From Mimachlamys varia (lineage: Eukaryota > Mollusca > Bivalvia > Pectinida > Pectinidae), in NCBI GenBank assembly GCA_947623455.1, contig OX392529.1:54393186-54457185 (forward strand): 64,000 bases of DNA. Reading direction: 5' to 3'. Below, piece after piece: positions 59,101-60,981 of this stretch. Numbering within the stretch: position 1 is the stretch's first letter; each line of letters begins with the position of its first letter. The translations under genes and the position numbers were made by a program. The notes under the pieces are model-generated. The model had not been told where the DNA came from. It made no database searches and worked only from the letters and a program-made list of their open reading frames with translations.

Positions 59101-60981
59101 TCTGAAAATATTAATTATGTATACTTACACTTTTGCAGCAATAAATTTAAGTCTGTTGTAGCAAAATTTACATAGCCAATGATTGCTAGCTTGTTTATGT
59201 TCATTGTATTTACTCGTGTTTGACAACCATGTGACTGGTATCTTCTCCGGTTTGACGGCCATGTGACTGGTAATTACAGATTGTGTTCTTCGTGTACATG
59301 ATCATGGTGACACTGCTGCTTGTGAACATGCTGATTGCTATGATGGGTAATACCTACCAACTTGTCAACGAAACACAGAAGGAGTGGTTCAGACAGGTAC
59401 GTCACAGTTAATTTATTCATAATGTAGTGCAGATATATTAATTTATTAATCCTCGAATACACATTTGAACTCTTCCAAATCAAAGGTTAGAATATTTCAT
59501 TATCAAATTTCAGGAATAAGGTATATGTAGGCTATAGCTCAATCATACAAAATGTGAAAGTATTCAATTTTATAAAATGAAAATTTAAAGATACAGGGAA
59601 AAGATATTTAAAGGGTATAGATAAAATAATGTCTGGGTCATTTTGTACCCAAAGAGGATTATGGGGTTCAAGGTGCAACTTTAAACACTGTTGGTGAAAA
59701 ATGTTTTTCTGTTGAATATATTGGTGGTAGGTCCTAGATTGAAGTCATTGAGTAATACTATATAACATTTTGTATGAAAATTGGTGTCAAAAAATTCATC
59801 GCATATACACAACAGTCATATGAGGGTCATAGAGCCATACAAACTGTACTCTATTTCATCGGCAATAAGCCCATGCTCAGTAATAAGCCCATTCCCATCT
59901 CCATATGTAAGTTAAGTGTCTGTTGTAGAAATGTCTCGGGCCGAAAAATATAGTGAATTAATTGTCTTTGAAATCTATCCTTTTGTAGTGGGCCAAGATT
60001 CTTCTTGTGATCGAGCAGAGTGTGACTACGGAACAGAGAAAGATACAGCAAACTAGGTACTCCCAACCCACCAAGAACGACCGGGCACTCGTCATTCGCT
60101 GGCATCAGTCTGTGAGTACTTCATCTTACCTCACACAGCTTCCTTCTTTATTATTCTTCTACTTTTAGTCATAAATATTAATGAAAATGATCATTTTAAT
60201 TATGTTTTACCATTTGTAAACAGTATACCACAGACACCAAGGGTGTCAACAAAACCTGAACTCTAAATCATTAATTCAAAATTTGGGGCAAAATATGTAT
60301 GTAATTTTAAGCACATAGCTTACATAGTAAAAATATGTTTAAGGTAAAAATGAATTTGCTGAAAGAATAGTTGCTTGGCAAGGAATGTAAAACATTCTGT
60401 TATAACTATGAATTTGTTGTAAGAGTGTTCATTATAAATGTGTTCTACTATATTCAATATCCAGCTATTTATTTGCAAAGAGTGTATACATGCACTATTG
60501 TCTTTGTAAATGATATTTTGCATTAAATATTACCCAAGAGTTGTCATATAATTGCTGCATTAGCTCTAACTGTAACATATCTACGTCATGGAAAATCCAA
60601 GATGGCGACCAATTATGTTGGTCGCGTTGAGGCTCATATCCGTCAATAAGCCAAACCCCCACTTTTGATTTTATTTTAGTACTAGCCCCCCCCTTGGTTA
60701 TTGCCGGAGAAATACGATATTGGCATTTATAAATGTGTAGTTTTCAGCGTTATGTTGATTGCCATTATTTGACTTCGTAGTTTAGGTCAGTTGTTGACTC
60801 TGCTGGTGCTTGATGTTTACAGGAGAAAGAGAGGGAAGAGCTGCAGAAGCTTAGAGAAGCACAGAAGATGAAACAGAGGAAGAAGATTCTGGAGGAGAGA
60901 AATCGTCGCATTCTAAAAAAGACTCCCTCAAGCAAAACTATCGTAGCATCTGATGCCAAGGAGGGCAGAGTGAACATCTGA
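11733..60981 (+). CDS. TRPV-family cation channel, 3' part of gene (spliced, 11 exon positions in window)
   Basis: This is a spliced gene for a transient receptor potential vanilloid-type cation channel, a tetrameric plasma- or ciliary-membrane channel. The exons are 11733-11834, 12037-12186, 12692-12774, 13472-13652, 15175-15282, 16477-16628, 17570-17679, 52330-52475 or 55924-56087, 59280-59396, 59989-60111 and 60823-60981. All junctions have GT/AG sites and the phases agree. The joined product is 476 (8a) or 482 (8b) residues. In order it holds the end of an ankyrin repeat, the pre-S1 motifs [12 protein letters not shown] and KWKTF, S1 with FRFYRRF, S2, S3, S4 ending PYFLFFCR, S5 starting [11 protein letters not shown], the pore, S6 with [11 protein letters not shown], the TRP helix around [15 protein letters not shown] and a lysine/arginine-rich tail. 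The ankyrin repeats and start codon lie upstream of the window. The pre-S1 text EGHLDMMDG...KEKWKTF looks closest to the Inactive/OSM-9 branch of invertebrate TRPVs, but that placement is from memory of the family. Family call very sure; branch unsure. Confidence 0.95.
12037..12186 (+). CDS. TRPV exon: ankyrin-to-S1 linker
   Basis: 50 codons, phase 0 to 0, acceptor TTTGATAG, donor GTGAGT. It encodes [20 protein letters not shown] followed by [12 protein letters not shown] and an SALNLVVYG end. HIL...REV.W.YG.VTC.YPL..IDTI is a diagnostic TRPV linker pattern that packs beta-strands against the neighbouring subunit's ankyrin repeats. Confidence 0.95.
12692..12774 (+). CDS. TRPV exon: pre-S1
   Basis: 83 bp, phase 0 in and 2 out, acceptor CTGATTGTAG, donor GTGTGT. 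It encodes [20 protein letters not shown] and WKTFVRF. Its last two bases, AG, are completed by the first G of the next exon to give arginine in FRFYRRF. Confidence 0.95.
13472..13652 (+). CDS. TRPV exon: S1 and S1-S2 extracellular loop
   Basis: 181 bp; the acceptor is GTTTTGTCAG at 13471 rather than the CTACAG ten bases downstream, because only the former restores the FRFYRRF motif and frame. S1 is [18 protein letters not shown]. The loop after it has cysteines and two N-glycosylation sequons (NMT and NIT), agreeing with an extracellular position. The donor is GTGAGT. An ORF on the opposite strand over this exon is a shadow. Confidence 0.94.
14056..15141. mobile_element. MITE, ends TTAA-AGGCCCAATATA, interrupted by a LINE
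   Basis: It begins TTAAAGGCCCAATATATGTG and ends in the inverted ATATTGGGCCTTTAA, so a TTAA target duplication is likely (piggyBac/Kolobok-like behaviour, inferred). A LINE fragment with its own 8-bp duplication sits inside at 14301-14980. Related but incomplete copies lie at 18880-19140 and 38590-38760, sharing 'AACTGATATTAGCAAT' and 'GCGTCCATTTTGAA'. Confidence 0.7.
14301..14980 (-). mobile_element. 5'-truncated LINE 3' end with zf-RVT-like ORF
   Basis: On the - strand a 127-codon open frame (14967 to 14584) encodes [19 protein letters not shown] and downstream text resembling the C-terminal zinc-finger-like region of LINE reverse transcriptases (C..H....H.....C). The - strand 3' end finishes in a short A run (T run on + at 14301). 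CAGTTCTT occurs at 14293-14300 and again at 14981-14988, which is a target-site duplication. The fragment is dead: the reverse transcriptase core is missing. Confidence 0.8.
15175..15282 (+). CDS. TRPV exon: S2
   Basis: 36 codons, phase 0 to 0, acceptor TAATTGCAG, donor GTAGGG. It encodes [20 protein letters not shown] and then [16 protein letters not shown], which is S2 and the short S2-S3 cytoplasmic link. A 34-bp minisatellite starts only about ten bases after the donor. Confidence 0.94.
15293..15610. repeat. 34-bp minisatellite, about nine copies
   Basis: The unit 'ATCTCATCTATCATTGATAT' plus 'CACAATTACATATG' repeats nine times with very few differences (CAC/CGC, TAT/TAC), followed by a partial unit. 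High identity implies recent expansion, so length is probably polymorphic. Confidence 0.95.
16323..16378 (+). repeat. decoy duplicate of the S3 exon acceptor
   Basis: The stretch repeats the acceptor region of the next exon: 'GTATTTCCACGCCCAACAG' then AAAGGTGCCCTACTAAGGCG, against 'GTATTTCCACTCCTAACAG' and AAAGGTGCCCCTACTAAGGC at 16458-16496. The copy has lost one C, so splicing into it (16350) would give [12 protein letters not shown] and a stop. It is non-coding debris or a poison acceptor. Confidence 0.8.
16477..16628 (+). CDS. TRPV exon: S3 and S4
   Basis: 152 bp, phase 0 in and 2 out, donor GTATGT. It encodes [20 protein letters not shown], then [20 protein letters not shown] and [11 protein letters not shown]3 and S4 are hydrophobic and joined by a short YIYED loop; the PYFLFFCRG ending is typical of TRPV channels. 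It is GC-richer than the surrounding intron, as the other exons are. Confidence 0.95.
17066..17372. mobile_element. MITE, ends CTCTCTACACCCCTGGAATA (family D), copy 1
   Basis: The left end CTCTCTACACCCCTGGAATA and right end TATTCAAGGGGTGTAGAGAG are inverted repeats; the inside shares 'CTGACCAATCGCTAGGCTG' with other copies at 32449-32751 and 57419-57765. It is non-coding. Confidence 0.75.
17570..17679 (+). CDS. TRPV exon: S4-S5 linker and S5
   Basis: 110 bp, phase 2 in and 1 out, acceptor ATACTTCCAG, donor GTAGGT. It encodes (R)[20 protein letters not shown] and [27 protein letters not shown] is the conserved S4-S5 linker. Its last base G is the first base of the alanine codon completed by either pore exon (8a: CC, 8b: CT). 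The next exon is 34.6 kb away. Confidence 0.95.
17745..17798 (+). mobile_element. left half of a split family A MITE
   Basis: It begins CAGTGCACTCCTCTTTATAT after TA and continues through the phrase 'CACACAAAAACATGATATTA', matching the left part of the intact element at 1241. It stops exactly where the nested element with CAGACCCTGG begins. The continuation is at 51746-52073. Confidence 0.8.
17799..17828 (+). mobile_element. left terminal inverted repeat of nested element, CAGACCCTGGACCGTTTTTC
   Basis: The first 22 bases match in inverted form the sequence ending at 51745, followed by GTCCGTT, which is also shared in inverted order. The preceding bases 17797-17798 are TA and those following 51745 are TA. 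The intact family A copy has a single TA at this point, so the outer pair is a target duplication from one insertion. Confidence 0.8.
17829..17961. repeat. AACGSA minisatellite, left array
   Basis: The array is variants of a 6-bp AACGGA / AACGCA unit, often paired as 12-mers, about 22 units. The same repeat in the same orientation lies at 51551-51714, inside the other terminal inverted repeat. An open frame over it is merely repeat translation. Confidence 0.9.
18684..18862 (+). CDS. transposase exon 1 (N-terminal HTH)
   Basis: It encodes [20 protein letters not shown] and onward to TARK, ending with AA that the next exon's G completes as lysine. The donor is GTAAGT. Reading through gives a stop after one codon, which supports real splicing. 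Confidence 0.85.
18684..23091 (+). CDS. Tc1-like (DD36E-type) transposase with three introns
   Basis: The four exons are 18684-18862, 20418-20829, 21520-21672 and 22789-23091. All have GT/AG sites and compatible phases and join into 348 residues, the usual length of IS630/Tc1/mariner transposases. The start ATG sits in a GCGATGG context; the frame stays open upstream to 18549 but that part is hydrophobic and unlike the family. Residues 1-60 ([20 protein letters not shown]) and about 75-125 form two helix-turn-helix DNA-binding units. The catalytic triad is D161 in [10 protein letters not shown]249 in QDNDSKH and E286 in [11 protein letters not shown], with 36 residues between the last two. 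This spacing is that of the DD36E group, compared with 34 in Tc1. No stop or frameshift breaks it. Introns are unusual for a mobile transposase, so it may be a host-retained gene. Its position 0.9 kb inside the CAGACC end, and its TA preference by family, are noted under findings. Confidence 0.88.
18880..19140. mobile_element. partial copy of the AGGCCCAATATA MITE
   Basis: It shares 'AAGCGAAAATCAAGCCTAAT', 'AGTTAAGATTAACTGATGTT' and 'TTGTTGAAGTGGGCCCCA' with 14090-14280. The diagnostic end is lost. It lies in intron 1 of the transposase gene. Confidence 0.7.
20250..20312. repeat. tandem pair of palindromic units GTACCCCCATT...TGGGGGTAC
   Basis: A 30-bp unit with inverted ends GTACCCCCA/TGGGGGTAC around TTTTGTAAACCA occurs twice in a row, 20250-20280 and 20282-20312, with identical sequence. 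Each unit could form a short stem. A partial ACCCCAC follows. Confidence 0.85.
20418..20829 (+). CDS. transposase exon 2 (second HTH and first catalytic Asp)
   Basis: The acceptor is CTTTTAG and the donor GTAATC. It encodes residues 60-197, with [20 protein letters not shown] as the second HTH and [17 protein letters not shown] holding D161. Confidence 0.87.
21520..21672 (+). CDS. transposase exon 3
   Basis: The acceptor is TCTCAACAG and the donor GTAATC; 51 codons, phase 0 to 0. It encodes [20 protein letters not shown], the W-GGIS-GRT beta-strand segment of Tc1 transposases, and ends with RLYQ. The following intron holds two copies of a GC-rich repeat with 'GGGATTCAAATTTATAC' (21712-21925). 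Confidence 0.87.
22789..23091 (+). CDS. transposase exon 4 (second Asp and Glu)
   Basis: The acceptor is TGTTGTAG. It begins [20 protein letters not shown], continues with [20 protein letters not shown] and ends [12 protein letters not shown] followed by TAA. The intron splits the conserved Q|DN motif exactly between codons. Confidence 0.87.
   Translation, partial: DNDSKHRSKSTTEWFRSQQIEDNIMVTPASSPDLNPIENVWSALKGHLQTSVKPRTKEELVSGIMCFWESLTAGQCAKYIDHMHKVIPHVVLNRGGATIF
23213..23535. mobile_element. MITE-like repeat with ends GTGTTTC(C/T)(A/G)CT
   Basis: The left end GTGTGTTTCCACTAGC and right end AAGCAGAAACACATC are inverted, and internal 'AGGTAGGTCGG' and 'AGGTAGGGTCGG' phrases lie near both ends. 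It is non-coding. Confidence 0.45.
24013..24025. repeat. 13-base G run
   Basis: A mononucleotide run within a G-rich patch. A similar 11-base run lies at 24351-24361. Run length in any assembly is unreliable. Confidence 0.9.
26377..26555. repeat. long inverted repeat, arms of about 80 bp, loop about 14 bp
   Basis: The left arm GTGTAAATATAAGGATTGTA through GCGTATACGGTAGTATGCCC is mirrored by GGGCATACTACCGTATACGC through TACAATCCTTATTTACAC. There are very few mismatches near the arms' outer parts and a small mismatch block near the loop. The motif 'GCGTATACGCAGT' recurs alone near 25827, so the hairpin may belong to a wider family. Confidence 0.9.
27755..28236 (+). mobile_element. tRNA-derived SINE, near full length
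   Basis: It has a tRNA-like head with an A box like GGTCCAGTGGTTAA and the B box GGTTCGATCCC near 27808, a unique body, and a 3' tail 'AAAGCGCTTTAGAGTGGCTC' ending in TATTATTATTATA. Heads plus an ATT-tailed LINE-like 3' end are typical of mollusc SINEs. It lies in sense orientation relative to TRPV. Confidence 0.8.
28285..28740. repeat. diverged tandem repeat, about 180-bp unit, three copies
   Basis: The phrase 'GTTAAAGTTTGG' followed by a variant of 'TTTCTTCAGTGGTA' recurs near 28290, 28470 and 28655, with 'TGAATGTTCTTRC' following in the first two copies. The copies are well diverged, with indels. Confidence 0.6.
30052..31167 (-). CDS. BEN gene last exon: coiled coil, IHDTPH repeats, BEN domain
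   Basis: The acceptor is TTTAATTCAG at 31168-31169 and the frame runs 371 codons to a stop at 30052-30054. It starts [20 protein letters not shown]. It is clearly GC-richer than the surrounding intron. The TGTGTCATGTATGR tandem on the + strand at 30548-30628 is the IHDTPH repeat read antisense, and the + strand ORF there is a shadow. Confidence 0.88.
   Translation of the reverse strand, partial: GSNGRHIAVLHQGSGERSKTACPRRNAVYIDHLSEDQQDLIHSRMEEQAQGKQSNSSQTDRVVVIGPQDAIPVSRSNTSEKATTTEGKSTRTLSCQTNLPIPVCQRAVTAEKATSTEGLSQAKLDKILDMLVKQENRMAAQEEKIQRLTEQLQHQNRATTVSPFHQTISADFDHEHFIQVHETPDTIHDTPHTIHDTPHIIHDTPHITPIVVVQAPQCSTQETPQMTQEQPPEDNHSAAKKKFRLLCKPGPIDEIMSPEELQGVAQNSEVRISPAVIQEVHTDSCNSVTRFAWNMTKRMFNDAEMYGRNFHGVKGKLALSPRRAHALQHCIVDAYGPLKETMSSAVCAINTGIRVRRFRQATRRPLFPIPE
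30052..36193 (-). CDS. BEN-domain protein, four coding exons, nested in TRPV intron
   Basis: The exons in transcript order are 36043-36193 (coding part), 34863-34999, 32963-33043 and 30052-31167. They give 494 residues with GT/AG borders and matching phases. The N-terminus [20 protein letters not shown] looks like a small beta-rich module. Residues about 51-123 are charged ([20 protein letters not shown]) and then proline/glutamine-rich. Residues 243-278 ([20 protein letters not shown] onward) form a coiled coil. Residues 304-331 are four copies of IHDTPH. Residues about 382-481 resemble a BEN domain: an acidic lead, [40 protein letters not shown], and [14 protein letters not shown] in place of the usual AIN.K.R..RR. 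BEN domains bind DNA or partner proteins in chromatin and transcription, so a nuclear role is inferred. It could be a host gene or transposon cargo. Confidence 0.85.
32134..32173. repeat. (CAT)n microsatellite, about 13 units
   Basis: A perfect run of CAT/ATC triplets inside the last intron of the BEN gene. Confidence 0.95.
32368..32392. repeat. 25-base G run
   Basis: An uninterrupted G run next to GGCGGGG. It is homopolymeric, so the exact length is doubtful. Confidence 0.9.
32449..32751. mobile_element. MITE family D, copy 2
   Basis: It has the ends TAGCTCTCTACACCCCTGGA and TTCTAGGGGTGTTTAGAGTG. Its interior is in the opposite order to the copy at 17066, so it is inserted the other way round. 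Confidence 0.7.
32963..33043 (-). CDS. BEN gene third coding exon
   Basis: 27 codons, phase 0 to 0, acceptor TTTCTTCTAG, donor GTATGT. It encodes [20 protein letters not shown] and PKSKQIE, low-complexity linker sequence. It is too short for ORF finding, but the splice sites and both phases fit. Confidence 0.75.
33229..34146. mobile_element. bivalve-type dispersed repeat with GGTCACCTGA / TCAGGTGACC ends
   Basis: It starts ACAAGAGGCCCATGGGCCTT followed by AACGGTCACCTGATGG and ends ATAGGTCACTTGAGACTTCG then TCTCAGGTGACCT. The interior carries duplicated blocks: 'CAACATGTACATACCATCAA' at 33544 and 33868, and 'GACCCC(A)GAGTCATGAAATTC' at 33371 and 33698. A degenerate end piece also lies at 32820-32895. 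The ORFs across it are repeat translations. Confidence 0.75.
34212..34460. repeat. two diverged copies of a block of about 140 bp
   Basis: 'GGTTATGACTCTGGAGTCAAGTCTGCAAGGGT' (34232 onward, 20 bases shared in pieces) recurs as 'AGTTATGACTCAGGAGCC' near 34363, each followed by a CCCTGG segment and 'AATCATGATTGT'. Confidence 0.6.
34863..34999 (-). CDS. BEN gene second coding exon
   Basis: The acceptor is TTTTTTAACAG and the donor GTGAGC; phase 1 in and 0 out. It encodes [20 protein letters not shown] and [25 protein letters not shown], acidic then strongly basic (possible nuclear signal REKKRR). Confidence 0.82.
35102..35335 (+). mobile_element. tRNA-derived SINE (second family)
   Basis: The head GGTCGGGTGATGCAGTGGAT and B box GGGTTTGATTCCCCGACC are followed by 'ACGTTTTCTCGAGGTACTCC' and the tail 'TAATATAAGTTGGATAACTT'. 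A minus-strand relative is at 54024-54207. Confidence 0.8.
36043..36197 (-). CDS. BEN gene exon with start codon
   Basis: On the - strand the acceptor is TTTATTTCAG, then GAGT and ATG at 36193. It encodes 50 codons plus one base and the donor is GTATGA. The splice acceptor only four bases before the ATG means the 5' UTR lies in an upstream exon. A longer frame starting at 36235 would begin inside the intron. Confidence 0.82.
36540..36619. mobile_element. 80-bp element with 23-bp terminal inverted repeats
   Basis: ACCTTTGCTGAGGTCAATAT at the left is mirrored exactly by ATATTGACCTCAGCAAAGGT at 36599-36618, enclosing about 32 bp. It is a very short MITE or hairpin, and it lies upstream of the BEN start codon in the first intron. 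Confidence 0.8.
37279..37590. mobile_element. MITE with ends GCAGGGCTTT, reverse copy of 3153-3530
   Basis: It starts GCAGGGCTTTTTCATGGGGT and ends GATAAAGCCCTGC, with the interior matching the reverse complement of 3153-3530 ('GGAATCGGACCCCGAGATCA', 'TCATTGGGAATGGGTC'). Confidence 0.75.
38590..38760. mobile_element. partial copy of the AGGCCCAATATA MITE
   Basis: It shares 'GACCCAATATACAGTGTATG', 'AACTGATATTAGCAATATTC' and 'GTCCATTTTGAACTGTCT' with 14060-14250; the right part is missing. Confidence 0.75.
39269..39295. mobile_element. 27-bp palindrome CACGG...CCGTG with perfect 7-bp flanking repeat
   Basis: The ends CACGGATTCGA and TCTAAGCCCGTG are imperfectly inverted. ATAACAT stands directly on both sides (39262-39268 and 39296-39302). 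It has the same length and ends as 47119-47145. Confidence 0.75.
39368..39500 (-). mobile_element. tRNA-like SINE head (minus strand), carrying a micro-palindrome
   Basis: Read on - it holds CGATGGTTAGAAC and the B box GGTTCAATTCC. A 28-bp palindrome (39428-39455) interrupts it. A related copy with 'CCGGGAATCCCGTAC' and the shared 'CTAACGCTGCCTAAT' lies at 39672-39760. Confidence 0.55.
39428..39455. mobile_element. 28-bp palindrome CAGGGGCG...CGTCCCTG, 7-bp flanks 6/7
   Basis: The ends CAGGGGCGTATGTGC and GCATATACGTCCCTG are inverted. The flanks are ATCGAGC (39421-39427) and ATTGAGC (39456-39462). It interrupts the SINE at 39368. Confidence 0.7.
39672..39760 (-). mobile_element. tRNA-like SINE head (minus strand), second copy
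   Basis: It shares 'TGTTGTGGCCGGG', 'ACCCGGGA.TCCCG' and 'CTAACGCTGCCTAAT' with the unit at 39368 and has no palindrome insertion, which supports the palindrome there being an insertion. Confidence 0.5.
40201..40650. mobile_element. foldback MITE family F, copy 2
   Basis: The left arm CAATGAGGTGCAAAAAGTCG and right arm GACTTTTGGCACGTCACTG are inverted ends, and the centre matches 4740-5100 closely ('TTGACGTAATTTTGGTAGCG'). Confidence 0.75.
40952..40971. mobile_element. 20-bp palindrome CAGGGACGTTTACGTCCCTG, 7-bp flanks 6/7
   Basis: The palindrome is perfect apart from the centre. The flanks are AACAAAT (40945-40951) and ATCAAAT (40972-40978). Confidence 0.7.
41200..41616. mobile_element. 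foldback MITE family F, copy 3
   Basis: It carries the 'TGTATTTCCAACTTTTTTCA' arm, the 'TTTGGTAGCGTTTTATAGAA' centre and a right end ATTGCACGTTACTG. It is more diverged than the other two copies. Confidence 0.65.
41640..42395 (+). pseudogene. degenerate LINE reverse transcriptase fragment
   Basis: In shifting frames one reads [20 protein letters not shown], a [17 protein letters not shown] box, the catalytic [15 protein letters not shown] box at about 41988, and a C-terminal [15 protein letters not shown] ... [13 protein letters not shown] segment. The box order is that of a non-LTR retrotransposon of the Nimb/CR1-like type common in molluscs. Stops and frameshifts between boxes show it is dead. 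Confidence 0.8.
42524..42543. mobile_element. 20-bp palindrome CAGCGACGTATACGTCCCTG, 7-bp flanks 6/7
   Basis: There is one mismatch between the arms. The flanks are CTGCTAT (42517-42523) and CTGATAT (42544-42550). Confidence 0.65.
44775..44885 (-). other. possible non-coding first exon of the BEN gene
   Basis: On the - strand the sequence ...CAAAATCACAGACGAG is followed by a strong donor GTGAGTT (complement at 44768-44774). Joining it to the acceptor at 36197 would supply the missing 5' UTR. The start point is unknown. It is inference from one splice site and orientation; any other upstream donor would serve as well. Confidence 0.35.
45894..46088. mobile_element. MITE with TIRs of about 45 bp, ends CACAGGG...CCCTGTG
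   Basis: The left arm CACAGGGACCAGAGAATTCG, with GTTACAGCTA and GTGGACCTAAACT, is mirrored by AGTTTAGGTCC, TAGCTGTAAC and TTCTCGGGGCCCTGTG. The interior is non-coding. Confidence 0.8.
47119..47145. mobile_element. 27-bp palindrome CACGGACTTAG...CTAAGTCCGTG with perfect 7-bp flanking repeat
   Basis: Perfect 11-bp arms surround ATAAC. CTTTTAC stands directly on both sides (47112-47118 and 47146-47152). Confidence 0.8.
48008..48185. repeat. complex inverted repeat with GAGAGGG/CCCTCTC arms
   Basis: CCTGTTGAGAGGGCACTA is mirrored by ATAGTTCCCTCTCAACAGG, a second GAGAGGGCACTATGCCTCAT matches the same right arm, and GATAGTGCCTGAGCCGAAGG forms an inner stem with its mirror CACTATTCCATC. There is no gene. 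Confidence 0.65.
50717..50741. mobile_element. 25-bp palindrome CAGGGACG...CGTCCCTG, 7-bp flanks 6/7
   Basis: The arms CAGGGACGTATA and TAACGTCCCTG are inverted. The flanks are TTTAGGG (50710-50716) and ATTAGGG (50742-50748). Confidence 0.7.
50813..50844. mobile_element. 32-bp palindrome CAGGGACG...CGTCCCTG with perfect 7-bp flanking repeat
   Basis: CAGGGACGTAT and ATACGTCCCTG enclose about 10 bp. CATGTAT stands directly on both sides (50806-50812 and 50845-50851). Confidence 0.8.
51551..51714. repeat. AACGSA minisatellite, right array
   Basis: The same 6/12-bp AACGGA/AACGCA/AACGTA unit and orientation as 17829-17961, about 26 units. The left edge is degenerate (CTAAAACGCTAACCCACGC). Confidence 0.9.
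51724..51745 (-). mobile_element. right terminal inverted repeat of nested element
   Basis: AAGAAAAACGGTCCAGGGTC plus TG is the exact inverse of the 22 bases at 17799-17820. TA follows at 51746. Confidence 0.8.
51746..52073 (+). mobile_element. right half of the split family A MITE
   Basis: It begins TAACAG and then follows the intact element from 1241 in order: 'CATTTCCAATCTCCATAACT', 'TACATCATTTTCTCGATATT', 'GAGGAATGTGATATTAACAG', ending GATATTAAGTGGAGTGTACTG, the inverse of the left end at 17745. Confidence 0.85.
52330..52475 (+). CDS. TRPV alternative pore exon 8a
   Basis: 146 bp, phase 1 in and 0 out, acceptor GTTATTTTGCAG, donor GTGAGA. It encodes (A)[16 protein letters not shown], pore helix [12 protein letters not shown], filter GEFGD and [15 protein letters not shown]. 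It aligns without a gap with exon 8b over the last 33 residues, with 12 identities and mostly conservative changes. The turret is six residues shorter than in 8b and has no cysteine. The acceptor lies only 256 bp after the right end of the split transposon. Confidence 0.92.
52984..53093. repeat. hairpin with arms of about 50 bp and a loop of about 8 bp
   Basis: AAAGACTTTGCCGCAAAGCC, TTTCTGCCCTCTCAGG and CTTCTTCAGGC are mirrored by GCCTGAAGAAG, CCTGAGAGGGCAGAAA and GGCCTTGCGGCAAAGTCTTT. There are two or three mismatches. The transcript of either strand would form a long stem. ORFs on both strands are by-products. Confidence 0.9.
53824..54022. repeat. tandem duplication, 100-bp unit, two copies
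   Basis: CACAGTAAAATTTTGTTCAG to TGTTATCACTCC occurs at 53824 and again at 53924 with a single difference seen (TTCATTTT / TTCGTTTT). It is recent. It sits immediately left of a SINE. Confidence 0.95.
54024..54207 (-). mobile_element. tRNA-derived SINE, minus strand
   Basis: Read on -, it has a tRNA-like head GATGGTGTAGTGGATAGCGC and B box GAGTTTGATTCCC, then 'ACGTGGGTTTTCTTTGGGTA' and 'GGTTTCCTCCCACAATTAGA'. It is the same family as 35102. The 3' tail is truncated. Confidence 0.8.
54899..55830 (+). repeat. G-rich minisatellite, about 31-bp unit, about 27 copies, between the two pore exons
   Basis: The unit is roughly GTGTCTTATTAAAGTGGGGG plus TGGGGGAAGGG. Nearly every copy has three or four tracts of three or more G on the + strand, which is the TRPV sense strand. 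It ends in a 16-base G run near 55801 and stops about 95 bp before the acceptor of exon 8b. Multiple G-quadruplexes in DNA and pre-mRNA are expected. Confidence 0.9.
55924..56087 (+). CDS. TRPV alternative pore exon 8b
   Basis: 164 bp, phase 1 in and 0 out, pyrimidine-rich acceptor CTCTCTCTTCTCCTGTTTGCAG in part, donor GTAAGT (stronger than 8a). It encodes (A)[19 protein letters not shown], then [14 protein letters not shown], filter VGDFDD and [15 protein letters not shown]. The turret has two cysteines six residues apart (CDPSQNAC). The filter carries one more acidic residue than 8a (GDFDD against GEFGD). Confidence 0.93.
57093..57290. repeat. degenerate tandem repeat, about 50-bp unit, four to five copies
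   Basis: The phrase 'ATTTACTGTGTGAGTATTA' recurs at about 57097, 57133, 57174, 57219 and 57260 with variable spacers containing 'ACATGACATCCA'. Confidence 0.75.
57419..57765. mobile_element. MITE family D, copy 3
   Basis: It has 'GCTCTCTACACCCCTGGAAT' and 'TTCGAGGGGTGTAGAGAGCA' ends and an interior in the same orientation as 17066 ('CCTGACCAATCACTAGGCGG', 'AGATTACAAAGGAGCTGCAA'). Confidence 0.8.
57921..58124. mobile_element. hairpin MITE family B, copy 3
   Basis: It has the ends GCCCCGGTTTCACAAACATT and AATGTTTGTGAAACTAGGGCC (the latter 21 bases, shown in part), and the same mirrored 'TTAAAAATCTCCAT' and 'GCTTTCCTATGAAG' arms as at 8782 and 10300. Confidence 0.8.
59280..59396 (+). CDS. TRPV exon: S6 and start of TRP helix
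   Basis: 39 codons, phase 0 to 0, acceptor GGTAATTACAG, donor GTACGT. It encodes [20 protein letters not shown] and [31 protein letters not shown] is the S6 gate sequence of TRPV channels. Confidence 0.96.
59989..60111 (+). CDS. TRPV exon: TRP helix and C-terminal linker
   Basis: 41 codons, phase 0 to 0, acceptor CCTTTTGTAG, donor GTGAGT. It encodes [20 protein letters not shown] and [21 protein letters not shown]. The tryptophan and following helix continue the TRP box, which contacts the S4-S5 linker. Confidence 0.93.
60823..60981 (+). CDS. TRPV last coding exon: basic coiled tail
   Basis: The acceptor is TGATGTTTACAG. It encodes [33 protein letters not shown] and [19 protein letters not shown], then TGA at 60979-60981. 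The heptad-like charged run suggests a helical or coiled tail, possibly for assembly or regulator binding (inferred). The tail is short for the family. Confidence 0.92.
   Translation, partial: EKEREELQKLREAQKMKQRKKILEERNRRILKKTPSSKTIVASDAKEGRVNI

Larger units (their letters stand above)
56088..59279. other. intron between pore exon 8b and the S6 exon
   Basis: This 3.2-kb intron is AT-rich. It holds a tandem repeat at 57093-57290, MITE family D copy 3 at 57419-57765 and MITE family B copy 3 at 57921-58124. The rest shows no gene on either strand. Confidence 0.85.
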
